A program made the translations under genes and the position numbers. A DNA stretch of 64,000 bases from Oscillospiraceae bacterium (GTDB lineage Bacteria; Bacillota; Clostridia; Oscillospirales; Oscillospiraceae). The notes below the pieces were generated by a model. It was not told the DNA's origin, made no database searches, and worked only from the letters and a program-made list of their open reading frames with translations. Of this stretch, positions 51,215 to 59,112 are shown piece by piece. Position 1 is the first letter of the stretch, and every line of letters starts with the position of its first letter. Location: NCBI GenBank assembly GCA_017538965.1, contig JAFYHU010000012.1, positions 1 through 64,000 on the forward strand, given 5' to 3'.

Positions 51215-51582
51215 TGCCGCCAAAAGAAAAATCGTGCACCGGTTCGATGAAATATCAGGTCTCAGACGGTGTGTGGGTTGATCTTCCTGATACGATTCCG
51301 GCAGTTGGTTTTGACCCTGCTCCGGGAGAAGACTTCACCAACATCGGGATCTTGCTTCGCGGCGACGACAGTTTTGAGATCATCGGAACGTTCACACTCT
51401 CACAGTTTGCCGGCAAGCAGTTCAGCCGAAAGCGGATAAAGAAGCTGATGATGTCGTTCGGCGTACCAAGAAACGAGGCAGAATGGCAGAGCCGTGACTG
51501 CGTCAGGAGACACTCACCATCTGATCGCGCGGCGCTCCTCTCGGGCTTGTTTTTCGACTGTGTGTTTGGAGGCAGGCGATGA
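51214..51582 (+). CDS. Phage protein, unknown
   Basis: 122 aa (MPPKEKSCTGSMKYQVSDGVW...), mixed alpha/beta. It overlaps both neighbours by 1-4 nt within the early operon. No family recognised. Confidence 0.6.
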   Translation: MPPKEKSCTGSMKYQVSDGVWVDLPDTIPAVGFDPAPGEDFTNIGILLRGDDSFEIIGTFTLSQFAGKQFSRKRIKKLMMSFGVPRNEAEWQSRDCVRRHSPSDRAALLSGLFFDCVFGGRR

Positions 51583-52100
51583 ATAAACTACCCCCACTCC
51601 CAAAACCGGAGAACCAGAAGAAAGGAAAGCAAAACCGCGAGGAAGGCCGCGCCTTCGAGGAACGCCTCGACGCATCCTTCGCCTATTATGCCTCCCGCGG
51701 CTATGCCCTGATCGACAAGACCCCTGAGCCGTTCAAGATCATCAAGCGCCTCGAGAACACCCGGTTCATCTGCTGCTTCGTGAAGCGGGCCCAGCCGGAC
51801 TACAAGGGTACCATCAAGGGCGGTCGCTCGGTGATCTTCGAGGCGAAATACACCAGCACCGACCGGATCGCCCAGGACCGCGTCAGCAACGCCCAGTCAA
51901 CCTATCTGAATCAGGCCGAAGCCCTCGGCGCCCGATGCTTTGTGATCGTCGGCTTCCGGAGCGGCAAGGCCTACAAGGTGCCCTGGCACATCTGGCGGGA
52001 CATGAAAGAACACTTCGGCCACAAATATCTGACCGAAAAGGAACTGGCAATCTATGAAATCGCGGGCAGCTGGAACAGCCTGCTGCTCGTACTGGATTAA
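51579..52100 (+). CDS. recU: RecU-like Holliday junction resolvase
   Basis: 173 aa. The PD-(D/E)XK core of RecU is visible: NREEGRAFEERLDASFAYY, QPDYKGTIKGGRSVIFEAKYT (D, E-x-K) and YLNQAEALGARCFVIVGF, then KVPWHIWRDM. Resolves recombination or replication junctions of phage DNA. It replaces the RusA-type resolvase seen in many phages. Confidence 0.88.
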   Translation: MNKLPPLPKPENQKKGKQNREEGRAFEERLDASFAYYASRGYALIDKTPEPFKIIKRLENTRFICCFVKRAQPDYKGTIKGGRSVIFEAKYTSTDRIAQDRVSNAQSTYLNQAEALGARCFVIVGFRSGKAYKVPWHIWRDMKEHFGHKYLTEKELAIYEIAGSWNSLLLVLD

Positions 52101-52117
52101 CGAAAGGAGTAAAAACC

Positions 52118-52813
52118 ATGAGCGATATCAGCAAGTATGAAGCCCAGAAAAAGAAACTCGAAGGCCTGTGCGAGGAGCACGATTTCACCTTCCGGATGCG
52201 GAAGGAAGAATGGCCCATCACCCTGACCATCAGCCCCCTGCAGGGCATGGCCGATCAGATGTCCATGCTCGAGGAAGCGGACGGAAGCGACTACATCAGT
52301 CCGAACGCCTCCCTGACGTGGATCTTCGACGACGGCGACGTGACCAGCCGCGTGGAAGGCGGCACCTTCACCATGCCGAAGACGCTGGAATCCAAATTTG
52401 TCAACATCTTCAAGAAGATGGTCGCCTTCTGGCAGATGTATTTCTTCCGGTATCTGGTTCAGAACCAGATCGTGTTCCGCGGCCGCAACATGCCGATCAT
52501 CGACGAGGCTGACGCCGCGGATGACGAGGACGAACAGGCGCAACCGGAGGAACCGGAAAACATGGAGGCCCTGCCGGCCGGAGAGGAGGAAGGAGAAGTG
52601 ATCCCCGTGAACGAAGATCTGTTCAAGGCCGCGACCCAGCTGGTCCGACACGAGAACAAGGCAACTATCACCCTGCTGCAGCGCCGCCTGCAGATCGGCT
52701 TTGCCGAAGCTGGCCGCGTGATGCAGAAGCTGTATGACGAAGGCGTCGTGGGCCCCTACAACGGCAACAAGCCCCGCGAGGTTCTGCCCTACGACGTCCC
52801 CGAGGAGGAATAA
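52118..52813 (+). CDS. Phage protein with FtsK-gamma-like winged helix
   Basis: 231 aa. The N-terminal ~115 residues are of unknown family, then an acidic Pro/Glu linker (~125-160). The C-terminal ~60 residues (DLFKAATQLVRHENKATITL, LQRRLQIGFAEAGRVMQKLY, DEGVVGP) match the FtsK gamma/winged-helix domain that reads KOPS-type sequences in chromosome translocases. No ATPase domain is present. It is 3 nt upstream of the ParB-like gene and may give sequence-specific DNA binding in replication or partition. Confidence 0.75.
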   Translation: MSDISKYEAQKKKLEGLCEEHDFTFRMRKEEWPITLTISPLQGMADQMSMLEEADGSDYISPNASLTWIFDDGDVTSRVEGGTFTMPKTLESKFVNIFKKMVAFWQMYFFRYLVQNQIVFRGRNMPIIDEADAADDEDEQAQPEEPENMEALPAGEEEGEVIPVNEDLFKAATQLVRHENKATITLLQRRLQIGFAEAGRVMQKLYDEGVVGPYNGNKPREVLPYDVPEEE

Positions 52814-52816
52814 AGC

Positions 52817-54310
52817 ATGGACAGCATCGTAAAGATCCCGATTGACCAGCTGTACCCGCACCCGGACAATCCCCGAAAAAACCTCGGGGATCTGTCCGAG
52901 CTGGCAGAGAGCATCCGGGCAAAAGGCATCATGCAGAACCTGACCGTCATCCGTGGCCGACGCGGCACGGACGAGGAGATCGCGCAAATCGTGAAGCTGG
53001 CAGGCACGCTTTCGGATGACAACGAGCTCGAACGCAACGCCTTAGCGGAGATACAGCAACAGATCGAAAACCGCTGGGTGGCCACCGGCTACACGATCAT
53101 CATCGGCCACCGTCGCCACGCCGCCGCAAAGCTCGCCGGCCTGACCGAGCTTCCCTGCGTGATCGTGGACATGGACCCCCGCGAGCAGATGCAGACCATG
53201 CTGATCGAGAACATGCAACGCTCCGACCTCACCAAGTTCGAGGAAGCGCAGGGTTTCCAGATGATGCTGGATCTCGGAACGCCCGTGGAAGAGATCGCGG
53301 AGAAGACAGGCTTTTCAGAAACCACCGTCCGGCGCCGTCTGAAGTGGATGGAGCTGGACCCGGCAAAATTCAAAAAGGCCACGGAGGATCACCAGATTTC
53401 CCTCGGCGATCTGGACCGCCTCTCCCAGATTGAGGATCTCAATTCCCGGAACGAATGCCTGGACAAGATCGGTACCAACGATTTTGACATGGCCGTTCAG
53501 AAAGCCATACAGAAGCAGGAGGTAGACCGGAATCTGCCGAAGGTGAAGGAGTGGCTGAAGAAGATCCACGCGAAGAAGTTGAAGGACAGCGAGCGCTGGA
53601 GCAGCAGTTATGACCAGATCGGCGGCACCCTCTATCTGGAAAAATGGGGCGAGCCCGGCAACCTGCCGAAGGAGGGCATCGCGGAAGAGCCCGTGTTCTA
53701 CTGGCTGGGTTCCAACTCCTACGAGTTCAATCAGCTCCGCCTTTACCACGAGCACAAGAAAGCGCCTCCGGTGAAGCGATCGCAGGAAGAGATCGAAAAG
53801 GACAAGGCGGTCAAGGCCGCGTGGGGAAAAATTGAAAGCATGGCCTCCGACGCGCACAGTCTCCGAAAAAAGTTTATCGATGGCTTCAAGGTCACCCGAA
53901 AGAACGAACCGCAGGTCATGTACGGCGCGGTGCTTGCCGGATGCTACAACGGCATCAACTACAACGCCCCAGACAGAATGGAGTTTTATCGACTGGCTGG
54001 CATGACAGACACGGGCTATATTCCGGACCGCGAGGAAAAGTTCTTTACGGGGTTGACCAAGATCCCCGAGGAGGATATGGCAAAGCTGGTATATGCCATG
54101 TTCGGCGATAATCCGATCTCCTCCGCTTGGGGCACCAGATCGAGCTTTCCCGGCTTTCAGAAAAACTGGAAGCTGGAAATAATTTACAAGTGGTTCTCAC
54201 TGCTCGGCTACAAAATTAGCACTGAGGAGGCCAAGCTGCTGAAGGAAGATTCCGGGCTGTACGGAGATCCCGAACTGTACGGAAGGGGTGAGGAAGATGG
54301 CGAAGTGTAG
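52817..54310 (+). CDS. ParB/Spo0J-like nuclease-partition protein
   Basis: 497 aa. ParB N-terminal domain: IPIDQLYPHPDNPRKNLGDLSELAESIRAKGIMQNLTVI and YTIIIGHRRHAAAKLAGLTELPCVI (GxRRxxA box). The middle HTH (~130-190) reads TKFEEAQGFQMMLDLGTPVEEIAEKTGFSETTVRRRLKWM. The C-terminal ~250 residues are phage-specific. No ParA gene is nearby, so a plasmid-like partition role is doubtful. Confidence 0.88.
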   Translation: MDSIVKIPIDQLYPHPDNPRKNLGDLSELAESIRAKGIMQNLTVIRGRRGTDEEIAQIVKLAGTLSDDNELERNALAEIQQQIENRWVATGYTIIIGHRRHAAAKLAGLTELPCVIVDMDPREQMQTMLIENMQRSDLTKFEEAQGFQMMLDLGTPVEEIAEKTGFSETTVRRRLKWMELDPAKFKKATEDHQISLGDLDRLSQIEDLNSRNECLDKIGTNDFDMAVQKAIQKQEVDRNLPKVKEWLKKIHAKKLKDSERWSSSYDQIGGTLYLEKWGEPGNLPKEGIAEEPVFYWLGSNSYEFNQLRLYHEHKKAPPVKRSQEEIEKDKAVKAAWGKIESMASDAHSLRKKFIDGFKVTRKNEPQVMYGAVLAGCYNGINYNAPDRMEFYRLAGMTDTGYIPDREEKFFTGLTKIPEEDMAKLVYAMFGDNPISSAWGTRSSFPGFQKNWKLEIIYKWFSLLGYKISTEEAKLLKEDSGLYGDPELYGRGEEDGEV

Positions 54311-54551
54311 GTCCTGCGGTGCGGAGATTCTCTTCGTTCCGCTACCGTCCGGAAACAGCATGCCCTGCAATCCCGAGCTCGTCCAGTTCTGGGCGAACCC
54401 GAACGCGAAGGGCAAGGTGGTCATGCAGACAGGCGAGATCGTCAGCTGCGACTTTGACGGTCCCCTCGAGGAAATGACGGATGTCGGCTACATCTCGCAT
54501 TTCGCCACCTGCCCATTTGCCAACAGCCACAGAAAGAAGAGAAAGCCATGA
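54297..54551 (+). CDS. Small zinc-finger phage protein
   Basis: 84 aa from ATG 54297. MAKCRSCGAEI at the N terminus, later CNPEL and CDFDGP; HFATCPFAN at the end suggests a zinc-bound fold common in phage early operons. It overlaps the ParB-like stop. Confidence 0.65.
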   Translation: MAKCRSCGAEILFVPLPSGNSMPCNPELVQFWANPNAKGKVVMQTGEIVSCDFDGPLEEMTDVGYISHFATCPFANSHRKKRKP

Positions 54552-54832
54552 AGGATGAAAAGAAGCTCGTCGCGGACGAGGAAAAGGCCAAGGAAGAACG
54601 CAAATCCAAACGGGAGAACAAAGCGCCGTGCACATACAGGGCACCTGATCCTCGCACCGGGAGGATGCGCGATTATTATCCCGCTGTCATTTGCGCCTGC
54701 GACTGTGCAGCCTGCGGATGGAATCCTGAGGTCAAGGAAAAGCGCGTGTCAAAGATGATGGCAGAGGTCGAGGCCCGACGCGCGGCGGAAGCCGCGGAAA
54801 AGAGGAAAGCAAAGAAAGGAGGCCGGAAATGA
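54548..54832 (+). CDS. Small basic Cys-containing phage protein
   Basis: 94 aa. Charged Lys/Glu-rich ends flank a CACDCAACGWNP core. Coupled by ATGA to both neighbours. No family recognised. Confidence 0.6.
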   Translation: MKDEKKLVADEEKAKEERKSKRENKAPCTYRAPDPRTGRMRDYYPAVICACDCAACGWNPEVKEKRVSKMMAEVEARRAAEAAEKRKAKKGGRK

Positions 54833-55014
54833 ATACTCAGATTGTTACTCTGTGCGATGCATGCCGGCGCCAGTACGAGGAGGGCTTCCACGTGAAGCCC
54901 TACCCCGGAAAGCCGACTACCGAGAAACGAGCCAGCTGCGAACAGTGCCGCAGACGACTCCGCGCAGACTGCCTGAAGCAGTACATTGTGACTGCGAAGG
55001 GAGGCAGAAAATGA
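54829..55014 (+). CDS. Small four-Cys phage protein
   Basis: 61 aa with CDACRRQY and CEQCRRRLRADC, likely zinc-binding. ATGA overlaps on both sides, AAAGGAGG upstream. Confidence 0.62.
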   Translation: MNTQIVTLCDACRRQYEEGFHVKPYPGKPTTEKRASCEQCRRRLRADCLKQYIVTAKGGRK

Positions 55015-55226
55015 GTGTTGTAGATAAGACCTACCGGCCGAAGGAACGTTGCTGCGCCTGGTGCGGCGGGCTGGTCATCTGCAGAGATGCGAACAACTGG
55101 GGCTTCAAGTGCCGGGACTACCGGAACCCGAAAAGCAGCAAAAAAGTCGTCTTCTGCAGCTGGCCCTGCCTGCAGGCCTTCCGCTCCGAATACGGCCCCG
55201 AGAAAGAAAGGATGGTGCTGAAATGA
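55011..55226 (+). CDS. Small zinc-finger phage protein
   Basis: 71 aa with CCAWCGGLVIC and VFCSWPCLQAF, a treble-clef-like cysteine spacing. ATGA overlaps. Confidence 0.62.
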   Translation: MSVVDKTYRPKERCCAWCGGLVICRDANNWGFKCRDYRNPKSSKKVVFCSWPCLQAFRSEYGPEKERMVLK

Positions 55227-55396
55227 GTGCTCTGAAACCTTGCCCGTTCTGCGGGCGTAAAGCAAAACTGATAAAGACAGGGAAATCCTGGTGGACGTGT
55301 TGCATCGGGTGCGGGGCAAGAACATACGGCGGGCTTTATCCAACAGACAGCGCAAAAGAAAGCGCCATCGAAGCATGGAACAGGAGGGCTGAGTGA
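55223..55396 (+). CDS. Lar-like restriction alleviation protein
   Basis: 57 aa. MSALKPCPFCGRKAKLIK ... WWTCCIGCGART and AIEAWNRRAE is the Lar/restriction-alleviation pattern (CPFCG, C-x2-C, AxxxWNxR). Phages use it to reduce type I restriction; in many prophages the function is only inferred. Confidence 0.8.
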   Translation: MSALKPCPFCGRKAKLIKTGKSWWTCCIGCGARTYGGLYPTDSAKESAIEAWNRRAE

Positions 55397-55695
55397 TGGC
55401 AAAGATATTTTTGACCGAACAGCAAGCCATTGAATTGCTTCCAGAGGGGGAACAGATACATACATTCCTCAATTCTCCAATGGCTTTGATCGGCTGCGAC
55501 TGGGACAGAGATGAAGTGATCGACAAGATTCGAAGATCAGATTACAGAGAGGTTTCTGGAAGCGGAGCAAGGGCATTAAAACACGGTATGGCTGTTTACA
55601 ACAAGGGTGCAACAGCGTTGGATGTTGTGTTTATTGAGACGGATTCAGAAAAGCTTGATGCGCTGTATCCGGCAGAAGCAGAGGAGGGCGAGTGA
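55396..55695 (+). CDS. Small phage protein, unknown
   Basis: 99 aa (MAKIFLTEQQAIELLPEGEQ...). Composition is visibly richer in A/T than neighbours, as for the next two genes. Coupled by TGATG on both sides. No family recognised. Confidence 0.58.
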   Translation: MAKIFLTEQQAIELLPEGEQIHTFLNSPMALIGCDWDRDEVIDKIRRSDYREVSGSGARALKHGMAVYNKGATALDVVFIETDSEKLDALYPAEAEEGE

Positions 55696-55985
55696 TGGGC
55701 GGAATCTATATCCACAATTTCACAAAAGAGCGCTATGAGGAATTGCTCATGTGGGCAAGGGTCGGTGCTAACAACTGCATGATCGGAGAGCACACGGAAA
55801 TAACAGTTGTCCCCGACCACGGGCGGCTGATTGATGCGGATGTGCTTGTCAGAGAGCTGAATTCTATTCGGGTATCTTTTGGAAGTACAAACGGATTGGT
55901 AGAAGGTGGGCTAAACATAGCGGTTTCGACAGTGAATGGGATGCCCACCATCATCCCGGCAGATAAGGAGGTAGACAATGGATAA
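55695..55985 (+). CDS. Small phage protein with HGRLIDAD motif
   Basis: 96 aa. VPDHGRLIDADVLVRELNSI matches a short motif common in small phage early proteins of unknown function. It overlaps the next gene by 8 nt. Confidence 0.62.
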   Translation: MGGIYIHNFTKERYEELLMWARVGANNCMIGEHTEITVVPDHGRLIDADVLVRELNSIRVSFGSTNGLVEGGLNIAVSTVNGMPTIIPADKEVDNG

Positions 55986-56433
55986 TGAAAAGCTGTTTCT
56001 GGCTGAGGCGGTAACTGATTTCATCCGGGAATCGAACTGGCTGAACGGGAGGGATATCCGTACCCTTGCTCAATTAAGAGATTCCGTCGTGTGCAAAAAC
56101 AGCCAGATTGGAGAGTTCAAATGCTATGTGGAACTGATTGAGAGCCGCGGCCCCGGATACGACCCGAAAATAATCTGCGTTGACACTTGCCTACAACACG
56201 AAATTTTTGAATTGAGGAGAATCGGCATAAACACAATCGGCTGTTGTTGTGGTCACGGGCGAAAAGAAGCCTATATTCAAGTATCACCTCAGTCTGTGAA
56301 AAAAATGCACGAACTTGGATATGAACAACTTCCTGAACATGATGACGGTCAAGGAAAGTGGTGTTTTAAGCCAAAGACCTATTTGCTTGAGCCTGTAAGA
56401 AAAACTTACAAGTTCGATAAGGCGGAAACATGA
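55978..56433 (+). CDS. Phage protein, unknown, Cys-rich core
   Basis: 151 aa. The N-terminal block (LFLAEAVTDFIRESNWLNGRDI) is helical; INTIGCCCGHGRKEAYIQV in the middle is a possible metal site. A/T-richer than neighbours. ATGA overlap with the next ORF. Confidence 0.6.
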   Translation: MDNEKLFLAEAVTDFIRESNWLNGRDIRTLAQLRDSVVCKNSQIGEFKCYVELIESRGPGYDPKIICVDTCLQHEIFELRRIGINTIGCCCGHGRKEAYIQVSPQSVKKMHELGYEQLPEHDDGQGKWCFKPKTYLLEPVRKTYKFDKAET

Positions 56434-56573
56434 TCGACAAAAGCTGTTTGAACTATGACGGGGATGAGGACTGCAACAAGTGCTGCGTCCATGGGTACAT
56501 CTTCAGCTGCTCGGTTCCCTGTCCGGATTACAAGGGATTCATCCCTGACAGGAAAGAACAGGAGGAAAAGTAA
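56430..56573 (+). CDS. Small Cys-rich phage peptide
   Basis: 47 aa (MIDKSCLNYDGDEDCNKCCV...), six cysteines in CNKCCVHGYIFSCSVPC. ATGA overlap before and immediate TAA-GTG junction after support translation. Confidence 0.55.
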   Translation: MIDKSCLNYDGDEDCNKCCVHGYIFSCSVPCPDYKGFIPDRKEQEEK

Positions 56574-57223
56574 GTGGCAAGATACGTAGACTTAGACAAG
56601 GTCATTGACCATCTCGAGGACGTGTGGGGTTATGAAGGGATGCGGGAGGAACTGTATGATGATCTGCTGATTCCGGCCGCAGATGTGTTCGAGCGTCCGA
56701 AGTGGGTCAGCGTTGAGGATGCGCTCCCGGCCTCGTTCGATGAGGAAACCTGGGTCATGGATGAGGACGGGAGCATCAGCACAGACACCTGGCAGGCGGA
56801 TAGAGGGGAACCCGGGAGAATCGTTTTCCCGTCCGGCCATGTATGTGAATTCACACAAAGTGGGTGGTACCGCTGGGATGCCCATAAAATCATCAAATGG
56901 GCGCCGCTGGTAATTCCGGAACCAAAAGAGGACGAGGCGGATTGTGAAAACAAAATCCTGCGGGAAGCCATCAGCCGCTACGGAAAAGATGCTCAGCTGA
57001 AAATGGTCCTCGAAGAAATGAGCGAGCTTCAGAAAGAGATTTGCAAACACTGGCGCGGAGCGGAAAACCTCGGCTGTATTGCGGAAGAGATCGCGGACGT
57101 TGAAATCATGCTTGAGCAGGCGAAGATGATCTTCTGCTGCACGGGCTCAGTGGAGTGTATCCGCGAGCGCAAGATAAAACGCCTGTCGAAAGGCTGGGAG
57201 AGAAAAGCGAGGATGCCGAATGA
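56574..57223 (+). pseudogene. MazG-like phage protein with a probable 1-nt frameshift near its end
   Basis: The GTG-started frame reads without a stop to 57710, giving an apparent 378-aa fusion, but from about 57190 it runs out of frame through the next gene. Residues ~1-115 are a phage domain of unknown family (ending KIIKWAPLVIPEPKED). Residues ~118-205 look MazG-like (EDEADCENKILREAIS, MVLEEMSELQKEICKHWRGAENLGCIAEEIADVEIMLEQ). Adding one A to the AAA run at 57189-57191 makes the end read RLSKRLGEKSEDAE and stop at 57221-57223, overlapping the next ATG in the ATGA manner of this operon. So a one-base loss (real or sequencing) is likely. The product would be a nucleotide pyrophosphohydrolase-like protein. 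Confidence 0.7.
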
Positions 57224-57453
57224 GCGTTTCCAAGTATGCCTACACGCCGGAGTTCTGCGACGGCGTCCCCTGTTCCGGCGATTGCGACAACTGCGGAAAG
57301 CGCGACCAGCAGGTGCGCGTCCTCGCTCTGCAGGCCGGCATCTGTCCGTGGTGCAAGCGGAATCTTTCCGAGATTCGCGAAGACAGCGACGGAAAACACC
57401 GTTACTGCTACGGGTGTTTTTCCAATTTCTACATTCACGAGGATTCCCCATGA
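57220..57453 (+). CDS. Small zinc-ribbon phage protein
   Basis: 77 aa, ATG 57220. FCDGVPCSGDCDNCGK, ICPWCKRNL and RYCYGCFSNF provide eight cysteines, two zinc sites. The next gene overlaps by ATGA. Its coding text is clean, which is why the overlapping long frame is judged spurious. Confidence 0.72.
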   Translation: MSVSKYAYTPEFCDGVPCSGDCDNCGKRDQQVRVLALQAGICPWCKRNLSEIREDSDGKHRYCYGCFSNFYIHEDSP

Positions 57454-57710
57454 GCCGGGCATTCGCGTTTCCGGAGAAGGAACCGGAAGCCCCCGATCTG
57501 ATCCTCACCGCCGAGCAGGTGCTCGACCTCCCGATCGGCAGCCGCGTAGCCATCTGCGGGAAGAACGGACACGGCGAGGATCAGGAGACGGTCTGCATCG
57601 TGGCCGGGCATCCGACACGGAAGTTCCTGACCTATCGGACCGAGGGCGGCATGATCCGACGCTGCGCGATCAGCGACTATCCCGGCAAGTACTACAGGAA
57701 GGTGGTGTGA
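57450..57710 (+). CDS. Small phage protein, unknown
   Basis: 86 aa from ATG 57450 (ATGA overlap). LTAEQVLDLPIGSRVAICGKNGHGEDQETVCIVAGHPTRKFLTYRTEGG is beta-rich, SH3-like in appearance. No family recognised. Confidence 0.65.
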   Translation: MSRAFAFPEKEPEAPDLILTAEQVLDLPIGSRVAICGKNGHGEDQETVCIVAGHPTRKFLTYRTEGGMIRRCAISDYPGKYYRKVV

Positions 57711-57713
57711 ACC

Positions 57714-57899
57714 ATGATGAATTACAGCATCAAGACGGTTGACGGCAACCGTTACGATTACTACCGACAGGACGGAGCGCCGGCGTTTGACAAGGAGGAC
57801 GAGGACTGGATCGAGATCATTGACAAACACGGCACCCGCCGAATGTTCCTGCGCAGGAACATCGTGAGCGTGACCGCCCGAAGAGAGGACAATGCATGA
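57714..57899 (+). CDS. Small phage protein, unknown
   Basis: 61 aa, tandem ATGs at 57714 and 57717 after GGTGGTGTGAACC. YDYYRQDGAPAFDKEDEDWIEI, beta-rich, no family recognised. Last gene of the long early run. Confidence 0.6.
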   Translation: MMNYSIKTVDGNRYDYYRQDGAPAFDKEDEDWIEIIDKHGTRRMFLRRNIVSVTARREDNA

Positions 57900-57915
57900 C
57901 CTCCCCGCGCGCCCC

Positions 57916-57944
57916 TTGCCCCGCTTGCGAGGCTGCGGTATAAT
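57916..57944 (+). promoter_or_regulatory. Promoter of the late-regulator gene
   Basis: TTGCCC (57916-57921), 17-nt spacer, perfect TATAAT (57939-57944), then GAAAGGAGG before the ATG at 57968. The separate promoter suggests independent timing from the early operon. Confidence 0.8.
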
Positions 57945-57967
57945 AGGCACGAAAGGAGGATAGACGC

Positions 57968-58372
57968 ATGACGCTTGCTGAGCTGAACGGACACCTTGAT
58001 ATGGTCACCCAACTCCACAGCGCAAGAGAAGACCTCCAGACGCTGCAGGACCGCATCCTCGGCGCGCAGCAGTTCGACGGCATGCCCCACGGCCACGACG
58101 CGGCCCGGAAGGTCGAGAACCTGTCTATCCTCCTGAAGGAGAAATCCGACGACGTGGACAGGCTGGAACGGATCGTGGACCGCTCCGAGAAGACCGTCCG
58201 CAGATGGGTCACTTCCGTGCCGGACACCAGAGCCAGAACCGCGCTCAGTCTCCGCTTCCTCTGCGGGATGAAGTGGGATGACGTGACGGACTACGTGGGC
58301 GGCGAAAAGAGCGTGGAATCCGTCAAGGCCATGTGCTACCGATGGTTGAAGGAGACGAAAGCCCCGGAATAG
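57968..58372 (+). CDS. Phage sigma-like / DUF1492-type regulator
   Basis: 134 aa. N-terminal coiled coil (~1-75), then a sigma-70 region-4-like HTH: ARTALSLRFLCGMKWDDVTDYVGGEKSVESVKAMCYRWLKE. This layout is the DUF1492/ArpU-like group of late transcription regulators in Firmicutes phages. It faces the minus-strand late genes and has its own consensus promoter, so it is the likely late-gene activator. Confidence 0.82.
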   Translation: MTLAELNGHLDMVTQLHSAREDLQTLQDRILGAQQFDGMPHGHDAARKVENLSILLKEKSDDVDRLERIVDRSEKTVRRWVTSVPDTRARTALSLRFLCGMKWDDVTDYVGGEKSVESVKAMCYRWLKETKAPE

Positions 58373-58489
58373 CATCTGCCGCCGCCGGAATGTCCCGAAT
58401 TTCGCGTTTACCGGCCCGACCCCCTGTAGATACATCCCCTGACCGCAAAACGCGAGGGAAGCGAAAAGAACGGCCAATTTCGGCAAAAC

Positions 58490-58540
58490 AAAAAAGAGCC
58501 CCTGCCAGATCGGGAACGATCCCGAAAAGGCAGGGGCTTT
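58490..58540. terminator. Strong bidirectional terminator between early and late genes
   Basis: AGCCCCTGCC / GGCAGGGGCT (58497-58538) with an inner TCGGGA/TCCCGA stem. On minus it is followed by CTTTTTTG, on plus by TTCTC. Both transcription units end here. Confidence 0.92.
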
Positions 58541-58549
58541 CTCAGTTAT

Positions 58550-58906
58550 TCAGTGTTTGCCGGTGTATTCGTCTTCCTCGCCAAGCACGGAAGGAACATC
58601 GTCTTTCTGTCCCGTTCCCTGTTTCTCAGCCTGCGGAATCTTGATGGTGACGTTCTTGATCGTCTCATAGACGCCGCATGAGGCCCATCCGGACACGATG
58701 CCTACCGCGATGGCGGTCAGGATATCGTGGGCGGGAAATTCTGGCATGAACTTCATGGCGACCACGCCGAGGGCGCCGCCGCACAGCCCGCAGATGACGG
58801 GAATCCAGTCCCGGTTGATCGGCGCCAGCTTCACGGCCTCGCCGACCAGGAAGCAGATAACGGCAATGACGGGGACAGACACGATCCCCCAGTCAGAAAT
58901 ACTCAT
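58550..58906 (-). CDS. Phage holin-like membrane protein
   Basis: 118 aa with about three hydrophobic helices (VPVIAVICFLVGEAVKL; IPVICGLCGGALGVVAMKF; ILTAIAVGIVSGWASCGVYE) and a charged C-terminal tail. Size and position next to a lysozyme fit a phage_holin-type protein releasing the endolysin. Last gene of the late operon. Confidence 0.8.
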   Translation of the reverse strand: MSISDWGIVSVPVIAVICFLVGEAVKLAPINRDWIPVICGLCGGALGVVAMKFMPEFPAHDILTAIAVGIVSGWASCGVYETIKNVTIKIPQAEKQGTGQKDDVPSVLGEEDEYTGKH

Positions 58907-58922
58907 AGGTCATTCTCCTTTC

Positions 58923-59099
58923 TCAGCCGGGGATGTCGATGATCTGGAAGATGTCGGCCGGGTCGACATACTCCGGGTCATTCTTCGGCAGCTTGGTGCC
59001 CATCTTCAGTTTGTCGCAGGCGTCAAAGAAGTCTTTCGCTTCGATGTTCGCCCGCTTGCCGCTGTAAAATACGGCCATCCAGACTTTGTTTTCTTCCAT
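58923..59099 (-). CDS. Small phage protein between holin and lysozyme
   Basis: 58 aa (MEENKVWMAVFYSGKRANIEAKDFFDACDK...). AGGAGGAAAGAATC precedes ATG 59099. No family recognised. Confidence 0.6.
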   Translation of the reverse strand: MEENKVWMAVFYSGKRANIEAKDFFDACDKLKMGTKLPKNDPEYVDPADIFQIIDIPG

Positions 59100-59112
59100 G
59101 ATTCTTTCCTCC

